From assembly GCF_036350515.1 (NCBI RefSeq), contig NZ_JAZDUE010000001.1, positions 434,001-498,000 of the forward strand: a DNA stretch of 64,000 nucleotides. Direction: 5' to 3'. The position numbers and the translations under genes were made by a program. This document shows positions 51,136 to 60,049 of the stretch, piece after piece; positions within the stretch are counted from its first letter, which is position 1; each line of letters opens with the position of its first letter. The DNA is from Gordonia prachuapensis (GTDB lineage Bacteria; Actinomycetota; Actinomycetes; Mycobacteriales; Mycobacteriaceae). The notes beneath the pieces are model-generated. The model was not told the origin of the DNA, ran no database searches, and saw only the letters and a program-made list of their open reading frames with translations.

Positions 51136-52170
51136 ATGCCATTGACATTGGGCGCACCATCGATCCCGAACGTGCTGCCGTTTCCGCTGCCACACCAGTT
51201 GATGGGGATGTGGCTCAACGGCCGCTTCGACGATGCGGTGCGTGCGAAGTTCTTTCGCGGCATGGAGTTCGGTGAGCCCGAAGGTGACCCCGGATGGTTC
51301 GGCCCGGACAGTGCCACGTGGTACGTCCACGCGCACACGCCGACGCTGATCTTCGGGTTGCAGTGCGCCTCGTACCTGGAGCGCCTCGACCCGAGCATCT
51401 TCTGGATGGGTGTCCATCATTCGCGTCTGGTGGAGAAGTCGGACGACGGCGAGCCGACCGGCCGCATCGACCCTGCCGGTGCGGCGGTCCGCCTGGGACA
51501 CTCGTTGGCGTTCTTCATCGGTACCGCGTACGGCTCGACCGACACGGCCGAGAAGTTGGCGCGGACGGTGCGGGCGATGCACCACACCATCAAGGGCACT
51601 CGCCCCGACGGACTCGCCTATGACGCCGATGATCCTGACTGGCTGCGATGGAACTATGCGACGGTCGTGTGGGGGATCGCCACCGCGCACGAGATCTACC
51701 ACCCGCGACCGCTGCGTGGCGATGCACTCGACCGCTACTACGCCGAGTTCGTCCGGGTGGGCCACGCACTCGGCGGCACCGACCTGCCGGCCACCAAGGC
51801 GGAGACCCTGGCATGCCTGGAGGAGTACCTGCCCAGACTTGCTCTGACACATGGCAATGCGATTGCCACGGGCATCAACCTGACCAACCCGGCGCAGGGG
51901 GCGGTGGATTGGGCGATCCGCGACACGATGCCGGAGTGGGCGGCCCAGCTCGTGATGCATCGCCCGCCGAACCCGATCGAACGTCGGGCGCGGCGCAGTG
52001 TGGTGTGGAGTGCGTTGAACGGTCTTCAGACGAGTATGGGGGAGCTGCCCGAGTTCGCCGCGGCCCGCGCCCGCGTCGCCGGCGGTGTCGCCGTCGCGCA
52101 CACCGAGCCGCAGTACGTCGTCGGCACCGATCCCGCCCTGGACCGAGCGGAGGTCGAGGCCGCCCTCTGA
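51136..52170 (+). CDS. Oxygenase MpaB family protein (DUF2236)
   Basis: 344 residues, mostly helical. The DUF2236 signature is WYVHAHTPTLIFGLQCASYLE near residue 60, with HSRLVEKSDDGEPTGRIDPAGAAVRLGHSLAFFIG and RTVRAMHHTIKGTRPDG, then LRWNYATVVWGIATAHEIY. The conserved His and Arg/Lys residues bind haem b in relatives such as rubber oxygenase Lcp and fungal MpaB. Substrate unknown. AAAGGACCGGGAC precedes ATG 51136. Probably controlled by the divergent TetR regulator. Confidence 0.88.
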   Translation: MPLTLGAPSIPNVLPFPLPHQLMGMWLNGRFDDAVRAKFFRGMEFGEPEGDPGWFGPDSATWYVHAHTPTLIFGLQCASYLERLDPSIFWMGVHHSRLVEKSDDGEPTGRIDPAGAAVRLGHSLAFFIGTAYGSTDTAEKLARTVRAMHHTIKGTRPDGLAYDADDPDWLRWNYATVVWGIATAHEIYHPRPLRGDALDRYYAEFVRVGHALGGTDLPATKAETLACLEEYLPRLALTHGNAIATGINLTNPAQGAVDWAIRDTMPEWAAQLVMHRPPNPIERRARRSVVWSALNGLQTSMGELPEFAAARARVAGGVAVAHTEPQYVVGTDPALDRAEVEAAL

Positions 52171-52201
52171 TCGCCCTCAACCGCCGGCCGCCCCCACCAC
52201 C

Positions 52202-52396
52202 GCTGGTCGAGTAGCCGCGAGCCGCTAGGCGAGCGGCGTATCGAGACCTTCTCGGCTGCACGGGATCTCGATACGCGACTCGCCTAGCGGCTCGCCGCTA
52301 CTCGATCAACGGAGGGACACGGGATCTCGATCAGCGGAGGGACACGGGATCTCGATACGCGACTCGCGTAGCGGCTCGTCGCTACTCGATCAGCGG
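52202..52396. repeat. REP-like palindromic repeat cluster
   Basis: Three related elements of about 46-50 bases: one forward (52202-52248, starting CTGGTCGAGTAGC) and two in inverted orientation (52262-52311 and 52346-52396), each palindromic with GGCTCG/CGAGCC-type arms. Between the two inverted copies is a short deleted derivative, and GGAGGGACACGGGATCTCGAT occurs exactly twice (52311-52331 and 52336-52356). Such GGTCGAGTAGC...CGTATCGAGACC elements are familiar intergenic repeats of actinobacterial chromosomes. They fill the gap between convergent genes. Confidence 0.85.
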
Positions 52397-52430
52397 GAGG
52401 TACGGTGCGCTGCCGATCAACGGGACGGTG

Positions 52431-53135
52431 TCAGCGCCGCACGGCGATCTCCTCGCCGAGTCGGAAACCGGACGCCAACGGTAGGTCGTCGCCGCTCCAG
52501 AAACGTCCCGGATCGAACCAGCTGGAGTCCTTGGACGCGTCGAGCAGACCCATGTCCGTGTAGGTGATCGCCACGACCTCGGCGCAGTACGCCGATTCGA
52601 GACCGGCGTCGTGGGCGTGTCGGCGCGCGCGCCGGTCGCGGGCGAGCCGGTCGAGATACGGGACGCCGCGGACCACGTCGACACTGTTGGGCAGCCGACC
52701 CCGAAACCACCGCCCCGCCAAGCGTGCGGTCGCCGGGAACGGCGTCCCGTCCAGGCGGGCGATCACCTTCAACAGGCTGTCCTCCTGCGCGACGGACACC
52801 TCGGGGGTGAGCTGGCGCAGCCAGCAGTCCTGGTCGTAGCGGTCCATCCACTGCCGGACCGCTTCGCGCGCATCGTGTAACTGAACGCCGCGGTGGTTGC
52901 TGCCGGTCCAGACGTCGGTGAGCTTGTCACCGAGCTCGGCGTGCCACAGCAGGGGCGGCAGGTCATCGATGGCGACGGTCATCGCCACGTGGTTGACGGG
53001 CGCGTTGGTGAGGGTGCGGATGGCCCGGTCCGGTCCGGAGCGCCCGCGGAACAGCCACACGTCGCCGGTGCGCGTCACGTCCAGGGCCTCGTCGAGATCG
53101 ATCCCGCGGTCGCCCAACTCGTCGTCTGTGCGCAC
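52431..53135 (-). CDS. Permuted papain-like (YiiX/NlpC-P60-like) protein
   Basis: 234 residues. TGDVWLFRG near residue 23 and PVNHVAMTVAID (His) followed by WHAELGDK, then SAYCAEVVAITYTDMGLL (Cys) late in the chain, give the His-before-Cys order of permuted papain-fold enzymes of the YiiX/YaeF group. Members may be amidases, acyltransferases or peptidases. No signal peptide or membrane segment is seen, so it probably acts in the cytosol. GTG 53135 is the start. Function unknown. Confidence 0.65.
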   Translation of the reverse strand: MRTDDELGDRGIDLDEALDVTRTGDVWLFRGRSGPDRAIRTLTNAPVNHVAMTVAIDDLPPLLWHAELGDKLTDVWTGSNHRGVQLHDAREAVRQWMDRYDQDCWLRQLTPEVSVAQEDSLLKVIARLDGTPFPATARLAGRWFRGRLPNSVDVVRGVPYLDRLARDRRARRHAHDAGLESAYCAEVVAITYTDMGLLDASKDSSWFDPGRFWSGDDLPLASGFRLGEEIAVRR

Positions 53136-53169
53136 CAGAGCAGACTAGACGAGCCACTATCCTCGAGCC

Positions 53170-53349
53170 ATGCGCAACGCGTGGAAGTGGTTGGGACTCG
53201 CCGGTGCGGTCGGCGTCGCGGCGGGTGGTGTGCTGGTGGCCCGTGATCAGCGTCAGCGCAACGCCTACAGCGCCGACGACGTCCGTGAACGACTGCACCG
53301 ACGCCACGAACAGGCGCAGGCCGCAGACGCCGCGGACCCACCGTCGTGA
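53170..53349 (+). CDS. Small membrane-anchored protein upstream of PHP gene
   Basis: 59 residues. A single hydrophobic segment (WLGLAGAVGVAAGGVLVA) is followed by a strongly charged tail (DQRQRNAYSADDVRERLHRRHEQAQ). No family recognised, though many Mycobacteriales have such a short ORF before a PHP gene. Its TGA overlaps the GTG of the PHP gene by four bases, so the two are translationally coupled, which supports it being real. Confidence 0.65.
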   Translation: MRNAWKWLGLAGAVGVAAGGVLVARDQRQRNAYSADDVRERLHRRHEQAQAADAADPPS

Positions 53350-54395
53350 GGAGCCTGCCCGAGCTCACCGCACCGGTCGACCCGGTGGCCGCGCTGACCC
53401 GCATCGCGTGGCTGCTCGAGCGTGACCGGCAGAGCACCTATCGGGTCGAGGCGTTCCGGAAGGCGGCCCGCGCCGCAGGCGAGGTCGGCGACGACGAGCT
53501 GCGGCGTCGCGCGTCGGCGCGCACGCTCACCGACATCCGAGGTGTCGGCAAGAGCACCGCAGCGGTGATCGCCGAGGCGGTGGCCGGTGAGGTACCGGGA
53601 TATCTGCAGCAACTCCAGGACACCGCGCCGGCATCGCTCGCCGAGGGCGGTGACGACCTGTATGCGGCGCTGCGTGGTGACCTGCATGCGCACACCGACT
53701 GGAGCGACGGTGGCGCGTCCTTGGACGAGATGGCCTCCGCGGCAGCAGTGCTCGGCCAGGAGTGGCTCGCGATCACCGACCACTCGCCGCGGTTGACCGT
53801 GGCCAACGGACTCAGCGAGGAACGCCTGACCCGCCAGCTCGACGAGATCGCGACCCTGAATGATCTGCTCGGCGACGAACTCCGGGTGCTCACCGGGATC
53901 GAGGTGGACATCCTCGACGACGGGACCCTGGACCAGACCGACGTCATGCTCGACCGCCTCGACGTCGTCACCGCCTCGGTGCACTCGAAGCTCCGGATGG
54001 ACTCGGCCCCGATGACGCGTCGGATGGTCGCCGCCGTGTGCGACCCGCGGGTCAACGTGCTCGGCCACTGCACCGGCAGGCGCGTGGTGCGGGGCCGGGG
54101 CGCTCGGCCGCCGTCGCAGTTCGACGCCCGCGAGGTATTCAGCGCCTGTGCCGAGCACGGCACCGCGGTGGAGATCAATTCCAGGCCGGAACGGGTGGAT
54201 CCGCCCGACGAGCTGATCGAACTGGCCCGCGACCTCGGGTGCCTCTTCGCGATCGACTCCGACGCCCATGCACCCGGTCAACTGGACTTCAAGGCGCTCG
54301 GCGCGCACCGCGCCGAAGAGTTCGGGATCGAGCCTGAGCGCATCGTCACCACCTGGACCGTCGACCGCGTGATCGACTGGGCCGCAGGTACATGA
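53346..54395 (+). CDS. PHP-domain phosphoesterase with HhH N-terminus (PolX C-terminal-like)
   Basis: 349 residues. Residues 1-85 resemble the helix-hairpin-helix part of PolX (AARTLTDIRGVGKSTAAVIAEAVAG-type segment, here TLTDIRGVGKSTAAVIAEAV). The PHP domain follows: GDLHAHTDWSDG (His pair), LAITDHSPRL (Asp-His), IEVDILDDG (Glu/Asp), VTASVHSKL, NVLGHCTGR and FAIDSDAHAP. These supply the metal cluster of a phosphoesterase. The polymerase beta part of PolX is absent. GTG 53346 overlaps the preceding short gene. Likely a metal-dependent hydrolase of phosphorylated substrates or DNA ends. Confidence 0.9.
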   Translation: MRSLPELTAPVDPVAALTRIAWLLERDRQSTYRVEAFRKAARAAGEVGDDELRRRASARTLTDIRGVGKSTAAVIAEAVAGEVPGYLQQLQDTAPASLAEGGDDLYAALRGDLHAHTDWSDGGASLDEMASAAAVLGQEWLAITDHSPRLTVANGLSEERLTRQLDEIATLNDLLGDELRVLTGIEVDILDDGTLDQTDVMLDRLDVVTASVHSKLRMDSAPMTRRMVAAVCDPRVNVLGHCTGRRVVRGRGARPPSQFDAREVFSACAEHGTAVEINSRPERVDPPDELIELARDLGCLFAIDSDAHAPGQLDFKALGAHRAEEFGIEPERIVTTWTVDRVIDWAAGT

Positions 54396-54397
54396 CA

Positions 54398-54438
54398 GCC
54401 GACCGGCGGGTCCTGGGAGAATGGGCCCGCCGGTCGGC
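54398..54438. terminator. Bidirectional hairpin terminator
   Basis: Perfect 13-bp stem (GCCGACCGGCGGG and its complement) with a 15-base loop, two bases after the PHP stop and before the convergent ABC permease gene end. Confidence 0.82.
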
Positions 54439-54485
54439 GTGTGCGCTCTACAGAGGTCGGTCGGTGACCGACCCGAGTTCTCGGT

Positions 54486-55304
54486 TCACTTGACCTCCGA
54501 GCGCAGTACGCGGATCACCCCCAGCGTCAATGGGATGGCGATCCACACGATCGCGGAGACTGCCAGCCGCGCCCACTCACCGCCGGTGGCCCACTCGCCG
54601 GACTGGAATGGCAGCAACGTCAGCCCGGTGTCGACCCATTGTCCGAGGTTGTCGGCAAACCACGGCACGAGTTCGGTCATCAGCATCAGGGCGGTCGGTA
54701 GGGCGAAGTAGGCGACGATCGCGCCCGGGGTGTTCAGGATGAGCGCGGCGAAACCGAATCCGAGCAGGAGCCCGAAAATCTGCAAGAGGAACGAGTTGAA
54801 CAGACCGGCCGCGGTGAACGACCAGGCACCCGCCGGATCGGTGTAGACGATGTCGGCGATCACCGTGGCGACCGCGCCCATCGTCAGCGCGATGATCACC
54901 GCGGCGACGCCGGTGATCAGCGCTGCGAGCAGCTTGGCCGTCACCACGCGTTCCCGTCGCGGCTCCATCGTGAATGTGGTCAGCGCGGCGCGCTGACTCC
55001 ACTCGCCGGTCACCAGCAGGATCGCCAAGACCGGCAGGATGATCCCGGTCGGGATGTTCATGACACCGAACAGTTCGCCGAAGTTGAGGTTCTCCGGACT
55101 GTTGCGCTCCGTGATCAGCATCGCCACCGCGACGACGACCGACAACACACCGATCGACGCGGTCAGCCAGAAACCGGCCCGCGTGTCGACGAGTTTGCGG
55201 AGTTCGACGAGGGTGAGTCGACTCAGCGGGATCGGCGTGCTGCGCACGTCGAGATCGACGCTCGGCTCGGGTATCTCGGTGCGGACGGGGTTCTGGACGG
55301 TCAT
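54486..55304 (-). CDS. ABC transporter permease (ABC-2 type)
   Basis: 272 residues with six membrane helices, among them AGFWLTASIGVLSVVVAVAMLI, GIILPVLAILLVTGEWSQRAALTTF, LLAALITGVAAVIIALTMGAV and AVSAIVWIAIPLTLGVIRVL. The layout, with the R-x-x-L-T-F motif after helix two (GEWSQRAALTTFTMEPRR), is that of ABC-2 exporters. ATGA overlap with the upstream ATPase gene shows they are a pair. Substrate unknown; the divergent two-component system may sense it. Confidence 0.88.
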   Translation of the reverse strand: MTVQNPVRTEIPEPSVDLDVRSTPIPLSRLTLVELRKLVDTRAGFWLTASIGVLSVVVAVAMLITERNSPENLNFGELFGVMNIPTGIILPVLAILLVTGEWSQRAALTTFTMEPRRERVVTAKLLAALITGVAAVIIALTMGAVATVIADIVYTDPAGAWSFTAAGLFNSFLLQIFGLLLGFGFAALILNTPGAIVAYFALPTALMLMTELVPWFADNLGQWVDTGLTLLPFQSGEWATGGEWARLAVSAIVWIAIPLTLGVIRVLRSEVK

Positions 55305-56224
55305 GACGGGACTCCCTGTAGGACGGGTTGTTCACGTTGGGTCTGTTGGGTCAGTTCGAGGAACATCTCCTCGAGTTGCGCGCCGTCGCCGGGTCGCAAC
55401 TCCATCAGGGCTATCCCGGCGGTGGCCGCGACCCGCCCGACCTCCTCGGGTGCGGCGTCGGTGGTGAATCCCCCATCGGTGGCCGGCTGTGTCCGGATTC
55501 CGGCGCCCGCCAAGGCGGCGGTGAGCGCGGCGTCGTCCAGAGAGCGGACCCGGGTGCCCTGGGCGGCGAGCAGATCGGACTTGGTGCCCTGGGCGACGAT
55601 TCGCCCGTGGCCGATGACCAGGATGTCGTCGGCGATGATCTCGATCTCGTGCAGCAGATGCGACGACAGCAGGACGGTTCCACCCCGATTCGCATAGTCG
55701 CGCAACAGCGTCCGCATCCAGTGGATGCCCGCCGGGTCGAGGCCGTTCGCCGGTTCGTCGAGGATCAGGATGTGCGGGTCACCGAGGAGCGCGTTGGCGA
55801 TCCCGAGCCGCTGGCGCATGCCGAGCGAGTAGTTGCGGACGCGTCGGTTCGCCTCCTTCGGGGTCAGGCTCACCATCTCGAGCATGTCATCGACCCGAGA
55901 CCGGTTGACGCCCAGCGTCATCGCCGTCAGCCGGAGGATCTCGGCGCCGGTGCGCCCGGCGTGCTGGGCCGACGCGTCGAGCAGGACACCGACTTGCGTC
56001 GCCGGGTTGGGGATCTCGCGGTAGGCGCGCCCACCGACGGTCGCCGATCCCGAGGTCGCCGGGGTGAGCCCGGCGATGATTCGCATCGTGGTGGATTTCC
56101 CCGCACCATTCGGACCGAGGAATCCGGTGACCTGGCCGGGCGTGCAGCTGAACGAGACGTCGTCGACGGCCGTGTGGTCGCCATATCTCTTCGTGAGGTT
56201 TTCGACAGTGATCATGACGTCCAT
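55301..56224 (-). CDS. ABC transporter ATP-binding protein
   Basis: 307 residues. Walker A is GFLGPNGAGKST, the Q-loop follows, the signature is YSLGMRQRLGIA, Walker B HILILDEPANGLDPAG, and the switch His is in LLSSHLLHEIEII. The C-terminal 80 residues form the accessory domain typical of daunorubicin-resistance-like ABC-2 exporters (GIALMELRPGDGAQLEEMFLELT). It powers the permease encoded by the overlapping downstream gene. Two in-frame ATGs, 56224 and 56215, could start it. Confidence 0.93.
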   Translation of the reverse strand: MDVMITVENLTKRYGDHTAVDDVSFSCTPGQVTGFLGPNGAGKSTTMRIIAGLTPATSGSATVGGRAYREIPNPATQVGVLLDASAQHAGRTGAEILRLTAMTLGVNRSRVDDMLEMVSLTPKEANRRVRNYSLGMRQRLGIANALLGDPHILILDEPANGLDPAGIHWMRTLLRDYANRGGTVLLSSHLLHEIEIIADDILVIGHGRIVAQGTKSDLLAAQGTRVRSLDDAALTAALAGAGIRTQPATDGGFTTDAAPEEVGRVAATAGIALMELRPGDGAQLEEMFLELTQQTQREQPVLQGVPS

Positions 56225-56348
56225 CGTCGTTCGCCGGCACCCCGGCCCGCATCGGCCGTGCGGACAGAATGCGGATAGCCGAAAGTCGGAGACGAGTCTG
56301 GCCGCATGGTTGAGGTGACCCCGACTCGACCCCGATTACGGTGTAGGG

Positions 56349-57512
56349 GTGCGCCCCGAGGACTATCAGCCGCGTCTGTCGGCGGCCAGTCACGTCTGGC
56401 GTCTCGCGCTGATGCTGCTCATCTCCGCGGTCGCGTGGGGCTCGCGCGTCGGCTACCAATGGGAGCAGGCGCGCTGGTGGTTCGTCGCCGACCTCACCAT
56501 CGGGCTCCTGACCTACGTCGCCGTGTGGTTCCGGCGCTCGCATCCGGTGGCCGTGACCGCCTTCGGCAACATCGCAACCGCGATCTCGGCGAGCGCGGCA
56601 GGCCCGGCCACGCTGGCGATGGTGTCGCTCTCGACTCGTCGCCGGTGGCCCGAGATCATCCCCCAGGTGGCCCTCGCCCTCGTGTGTGGCGTGGTCGCCG
56701 AGGAGTTCTTCAACGTGCCGGATGTCGCCGAGCCCTGGATTCTCCGCTACGGCATCATGGTCGCGGTCATCGCGACGATGGTTGCGTGGGGCATGTACAT
56801 CGGATCCAGGCGTGAGCTCCTGGCCAGTTGGCGGGCGCGTGCCATGCTCGCGGAGTCCGAACGGGATGCGGAGATGCGTCGGGCCCGTTCAGTGGAGCGC
56901 GCTCAGATCGCGCGTGAGATGCACGACGTTCTGGCACACCGGATCTCGACGGTGAGCATGCATGCCGGTGCGTTGGCGTTCCGGGAGGACCTCGGGCGGG
57001 ACGAGATCCGTGCCACCGCCCAGACCATCCACGAGACCTCGCGTCTGGCCCTCACCGAACTGCGCGAAGTGCTCGGTGTCCTGCGTGAGGGTCCGGGCGA
57101 CGCCGATCCGGAGTCCCCGCAAGCGGTTCCCGCCGATCTCGACGCTCTGGTCGAGGACAACCGCCGCAACGGGATGCGCGTCGAATACCTCTGCACCGCC
57201 GATCTGTCGGCACTCTCGCCGACGGTCTTCCGTACCCTCTACCGGTGCTTGCAGGAGGCACTCACCAACGCCCGCAAACACGCGCCGGCCGCCACGGTCA
57301 CCGTCCGCATCAAGGGTGACGAGTCGACGGGAGTCGACCTGCTGGTGGACAACCCGCTCCCGCTCCGGGCAGAGACGGTCACGCCGCCGCCCTCCGGACT
57401 CGGACTGGTGGGTGTGGCCGAGCGCGTTGCGCTCAGTGGCGGCCGACATTCCGCGGTGCACACCGACGACCGCCACTTCGTCTTGCACGTGTGGCTACCG
57501 TGGCATCCATGA
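56349..57512 (+). CDS. Sensor histidine kinase (HisKA_3/NarL type)
   Basis: 387 residues. Four to five N-terminal membrane segments (WRLALMLLISAVAWG; VADLTIGLLTYVAVWF; VTAFGNIATAISASAAGPATLAMVSL; and others) sense a signal; the dimerisation helix has the phosphorylated His192 in REMHDVLAHRISTVSMHA; the ATPase domain shows LQEALTNARKHAPAATVTV (N-box) and PPSGLGLVGVAERVALSGG (G-box). GTG 56349 is the start. It overlaps the response regulator by four bases (ATGA). Divergent from the ABC exporter, its likely regulon. Confidence 0.92.
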   Translation: MRPEDYQPRLSAASHVWRLALMLLISAVAWGSRVGYQWEQARWWFVADLTIGLLTYVAVWFRRSHPVAVTAFGNIATAISASAAGPATLAMVSLSTRRRWPEIIPQVALALVCGVVAEEFFNVPDVAEPWILRYGIMVAVIATMVAWGMYIGSRRELLASWRARAMLAESERDAEMRRARSVERAQIAREMHDVLAHRISTVSMHAGALAFREDLGRDEIRATAQTIHETSRLALTELREVLGVLREGPGDADPESPQAVPADLDALVEDNRRNGMRVEYLCTADLSALSPTVFRTLYRCLQEALTNARKHAPAATVTVRIKGDESTGVDLLVDNPLPLRAETVTPPPSGLGLVGVAERVALSGGRHSAVHTDDRHFVLHVWLPWHP

Positions 57513-58162
57513 CAGCGCGCATCATGGTCGTCGACGACGACCCGCTGGTCCGATCCGGGCTGCGCCTGCTGCTCGGTGGGGACCCGGAGTTCGAGGTCAC
57601 GGCGGAGGCCGGCAACGGGCGTGAGGCGATCGACCGGCACGCCGCCGAGCCCGTCGACATGCTGCTCATGGATCTGCGGATGCCGGTCATGGACGGCATC
57701 GCGGCCACGGGCGAGCTCAAGGCTGCCGACGACCCGCCGGCCGTGATCGTGCTGACCACCTTCGACGCCGACGAGTACGTGGTGCGTGCACTCGCCGTGG
57801 GGGCCGACGGATTCCTCCTGAAGGACACGCCACCACACGACATCGTCGCGGCGATCAAGAACGTGCTGCGCGGCGAGCCGGCACTCAGCCCCTCGGTGAC
57901 CGCGACGCTGATCAAGCAGGTCGTCGACGGCGGCGCGCATCCGCGGTCGCCGGAGGCACGCGACGCGGTGGTCACCCTCACCGACCGGGAGCGGGACGTC
58001 GCGATCGGCGTGGCGAAAGGAGCGTCGAACGCGGAGATCGCCGCCGAGTTGTTCATGAGTGTGGCGACGGTGAAGGCCCACATCTCGCACATCTTCGCCA
58101 AGCTCGGCACCACCAATCGGGTCCAGGTGGCGATCATCCTGCACGACGCGGGGCTGGCCTGA
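57509..58162 (+). CDS. Response regulator, NarL/LuxR type
   Basis: 217 residues. The receiver domain has the acidic pair DDDP, the phosphorylated Asp55 in MLLMDLRMPVMDG, a Thr in VLTTF and the Lys in LLKDTPP. The C-terminal LuxR helix-turn-helix is LTDRERDVAIGVAKGASNAEIAAELFMSVATVKAHISHIFAKLG. It is phosphorylated by the overlapping kinase and should control the divergent ABC operon and perhaps others. ATG 57509 overlaps the kinase stop. Confidence 0.95.
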   Translation: MTARIMVVDDDPLVRSGLRLLLGGDPEFEVTAEAGNGREAIDRHAAEPVDMLLMDLRMPVMDGIAATGELKAADDPPAVIVLTTFDADEYVVRALAVGADGFLLKDTPPHDIVAAIKNVLRGEPALSPSVTATLIKQVVDGGAHPRSPEARDAVVTLTDRERDVAIGVAKGASNAEIAAELFMSVATVKAHISHIFAKLGTTNRVQVAIILHDAGLA

Positions 58163-58261
58163 CCTGCGCGCAGATGCTGCGGTGGTGGCGCACCGGTCGG
58201 ATCGTGTGGACACTGGATGGCACACGGCTATCACGCCGACCCGCGGTGTCAGGAGGTCGCA

Positions 58262-58645
58262 ATGGCGGACAACAACAACCCGTTCGGGATGAACCCGGAG
58301 GATTTCGATCGCTTCGCGCGCGAGGCATCGGAGGGTGTCCGCGACATGGTCGGCAAGTTCCTGACGGGGCCCGGTTCGGCGGCCGGCGCGTGGTCGACCC
58401 TGTTCGAGGACGCCGGTCGGACGCGGCGCCGCGAACCGGAGACCACCGGCGAGACCGGAACCGGCGTGTGGGCCGTCTTCGTCGTCAGCGACGACGGCGG
58501 TGCGCGGGTCGAACAGGTCTATGCCTCCGAGCTCGACGCGCTGCGCGCCAACAAGCACAACACCGACCCCCGACGCAAGGTGCGGTTCCTGCCGTACGGG
58601 ATCACGGTCAGCGCGCTCGACGAGGACGATTCGCCCGAGGCGTGA
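58262..58645 (+). CDS. Conserved hypothetical cytosolic protein
   Basis: 127 residues. The N-terminus NNPFGMNPEDFDRFAREASEGVRDMVGKFL looks helical, the centre is charged and flexible, and the last 60 residues (VWAVFVVSDDGGARVEQVYASELDALRANKHN, then KVRFLPYGITV) form a compact alpha/beta unit. No family recognised. AGGAGG sits eight bases before ATG 58262, which is why that start was chosen over an upstream one. Lies between the two-component system and an antiporter gene, on the same strand as both. Confidence 0.75.
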   Translation: MADNNNPFGMNPEDFDRFAREASEGVRDMVGKFLTGPGSAAGAWSTLFEDAGRTRRREPETTGETGTGVWAVFVVSDDGGARVEQVYASELDALRANKHNTDPRRKVRFLPYGITVSALDEDDSPEA

Positions 58646-58771
58646 ACGGCTGTACCGGGCCGACGCAGCGCGTTGCGGTGCCCGCCGGCCTCATTCGCAT
58701 CGGTGGCGGTGCGGCGACGTGACGGGCTGTCCCGGTGATCATCCGGTCGGTGACTGTGCCACGATGACCGG

Positions 58772-59977
58772 ATGATGGTGATCGCCGAGGCGTCGTCGGC
58801 AGCCGATACCGTGGCGATCGAATCACTTTTCTGGATCGCTGCTGCAGCGGCCGTCGCACCGATCGTCTCGCGCATCTTCCGCGGCTACGTTCCCGACGCC
58901 GTGGTCCTGCTCGTCTTCGGCATGGCGATCGGACCGCATGTGCTCGGTTGGGCCGACCGGGACAGTGTCGAGATCCTCAGCGAACTCGGACTCGGCATGC
59001 TGTTCCTGCTCGCCGGCTACGAACTCGAGCCGAAGTTGTTGGGCGGCAAATCAGGTCGGGTCGCCCGGTTCACCTGGCTGGCGGGTCTGTTGATCGCGCT
59101 CGTGGCGGTCACCCTGGCAGTCCCCGACGAGGATTTCGCCGCGCACATCGCGGTCGCCATCGCGCTCACCTCCACCGCGCTGGGCACGCTGCTGCCCATC
59201 ATCAAACAGGACGGTCTGCTCGATACGCCGCTCGGCCGTTCGGTGATGGCCCATGGCGCCGTCGGTGAGCTCGGTCCGATTCTCGCGATGTCGTTGTTGC
59301 TCACCAGTCGCAGTGTCGGCGGCGCCATCGTGGTGCTGATCCTGTTCGGGGTGGCCGCGTTGCTGATCGGTGCGGTGCCGCAGCGACTCCTCGAACGTAT
59401 CCCCGGGTTGCGTTACGCCCTGTCCGAGATGAGCGGTGGCACTTTCCAGTTGCCGATCCGGGTGGTGTTCCTGCTGCTGGTGTCGCTGATGACGGTCGCC
59501 GCGGTGTTCGAGCTCGACGTCGTGTTGGGCGCATTCGCAGCAGGGCTGATCCTGCAGCGGCTGATCGGGCCGGCGAACCACGACGTCGGGAAGTCGTTGG
59601 AGGTCATCGGGTTCGGTGTGCTGATCCCGATCTTCTTCGTGACCTCGGGAATGGGTATCGACATCACCGCGGTCCTCGGCGAACCGGTCCTGTGGGTCGT
59701 CCTCGTCGTGGCGATCGGCCTCGCCCGAGGTCTGCCGGTGTGGCTGAGTGAGCGCTACATCCCGCACGGATCGAATCTGACGGAGAAGCGCGAGCGAACT
59801 CAGCTGGCCCTGTACGCCGCGACCGGCCTTCCGATCATCGTCGCGGTCACCGAGGTGGCGACGGAATCCGAGCTGATGTCACTGCAACTCGCGTCGAGTC
59901 TGGTGGCCGCGGGAGCGACCACGGTGCTGGTGTTCCCGCTCATCGCTCGCCTCGTCAAGCCCACCGAACGCGTGTAG
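58772..59977 (+). CDS. Cation:proton antiporter (CPA2/Kef type), membrane domain only
   Basis: 401 residues with about twelve membrane helices. VPDAVVLLVFGMAIGPHVLGW and LSELGLGMLFLLAGYELEP are the first conserved blocks, VAIALTSTALGTLLPII and HGAVGELGPILAMSLLL the ion-site helices, and VLGAFAAGLILQRLI and FGVLIPIFFVTSGMGIDI the later ones. Unlike KefB/C it ends directly after the membrane part, with no TrkA-N/RCK domain. It exchanges Na+ or K+ for protons across the membrane. ATG 58772 is followed at once by a second ATG; either may be used. Confidence 0.9.
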   Translation: MMVIAEASSAADTVAIESLFWIAAAAAVAPIVSRIFRGYVPDAVVLLVFGMAIGPHVLGWADRDSVEILSELGLGMLFLLAGYELEPKLLGGKSGRVARFTWLAGLLIALVAVTLAVPDEDFAAHIAVAIALTSTALGTLLPIIKQDGLLDTPLGRSVMAHGAVGELGPILAMSLLLTSRSVGGAIVVLILFGVAALLIGAVPQRLLERIPGLRYALSEMSGGTFQLPIRVVFLLLVSLMTVAAVFELDVVLGAFAAGLILQRLIGPANHDVGKSLEVIGFGVLIPIFFVTSGMGIDITAVLGEPVLWVVLVVAIGLARGLPVWLSERYIPHGSNLTEKRERTQLALYAATGLPIIVAVTEVATESELMSLQLASSLVAAGATTVLVFPLIARLVKPTERV

Positions 59978-60049
59978 CCGCCGCCCCGAACAGTCGGGAC
60001 AACGGCCACATCACGATCGCGCTGAGATGTCAGCGGTCGGACTCCGCGG

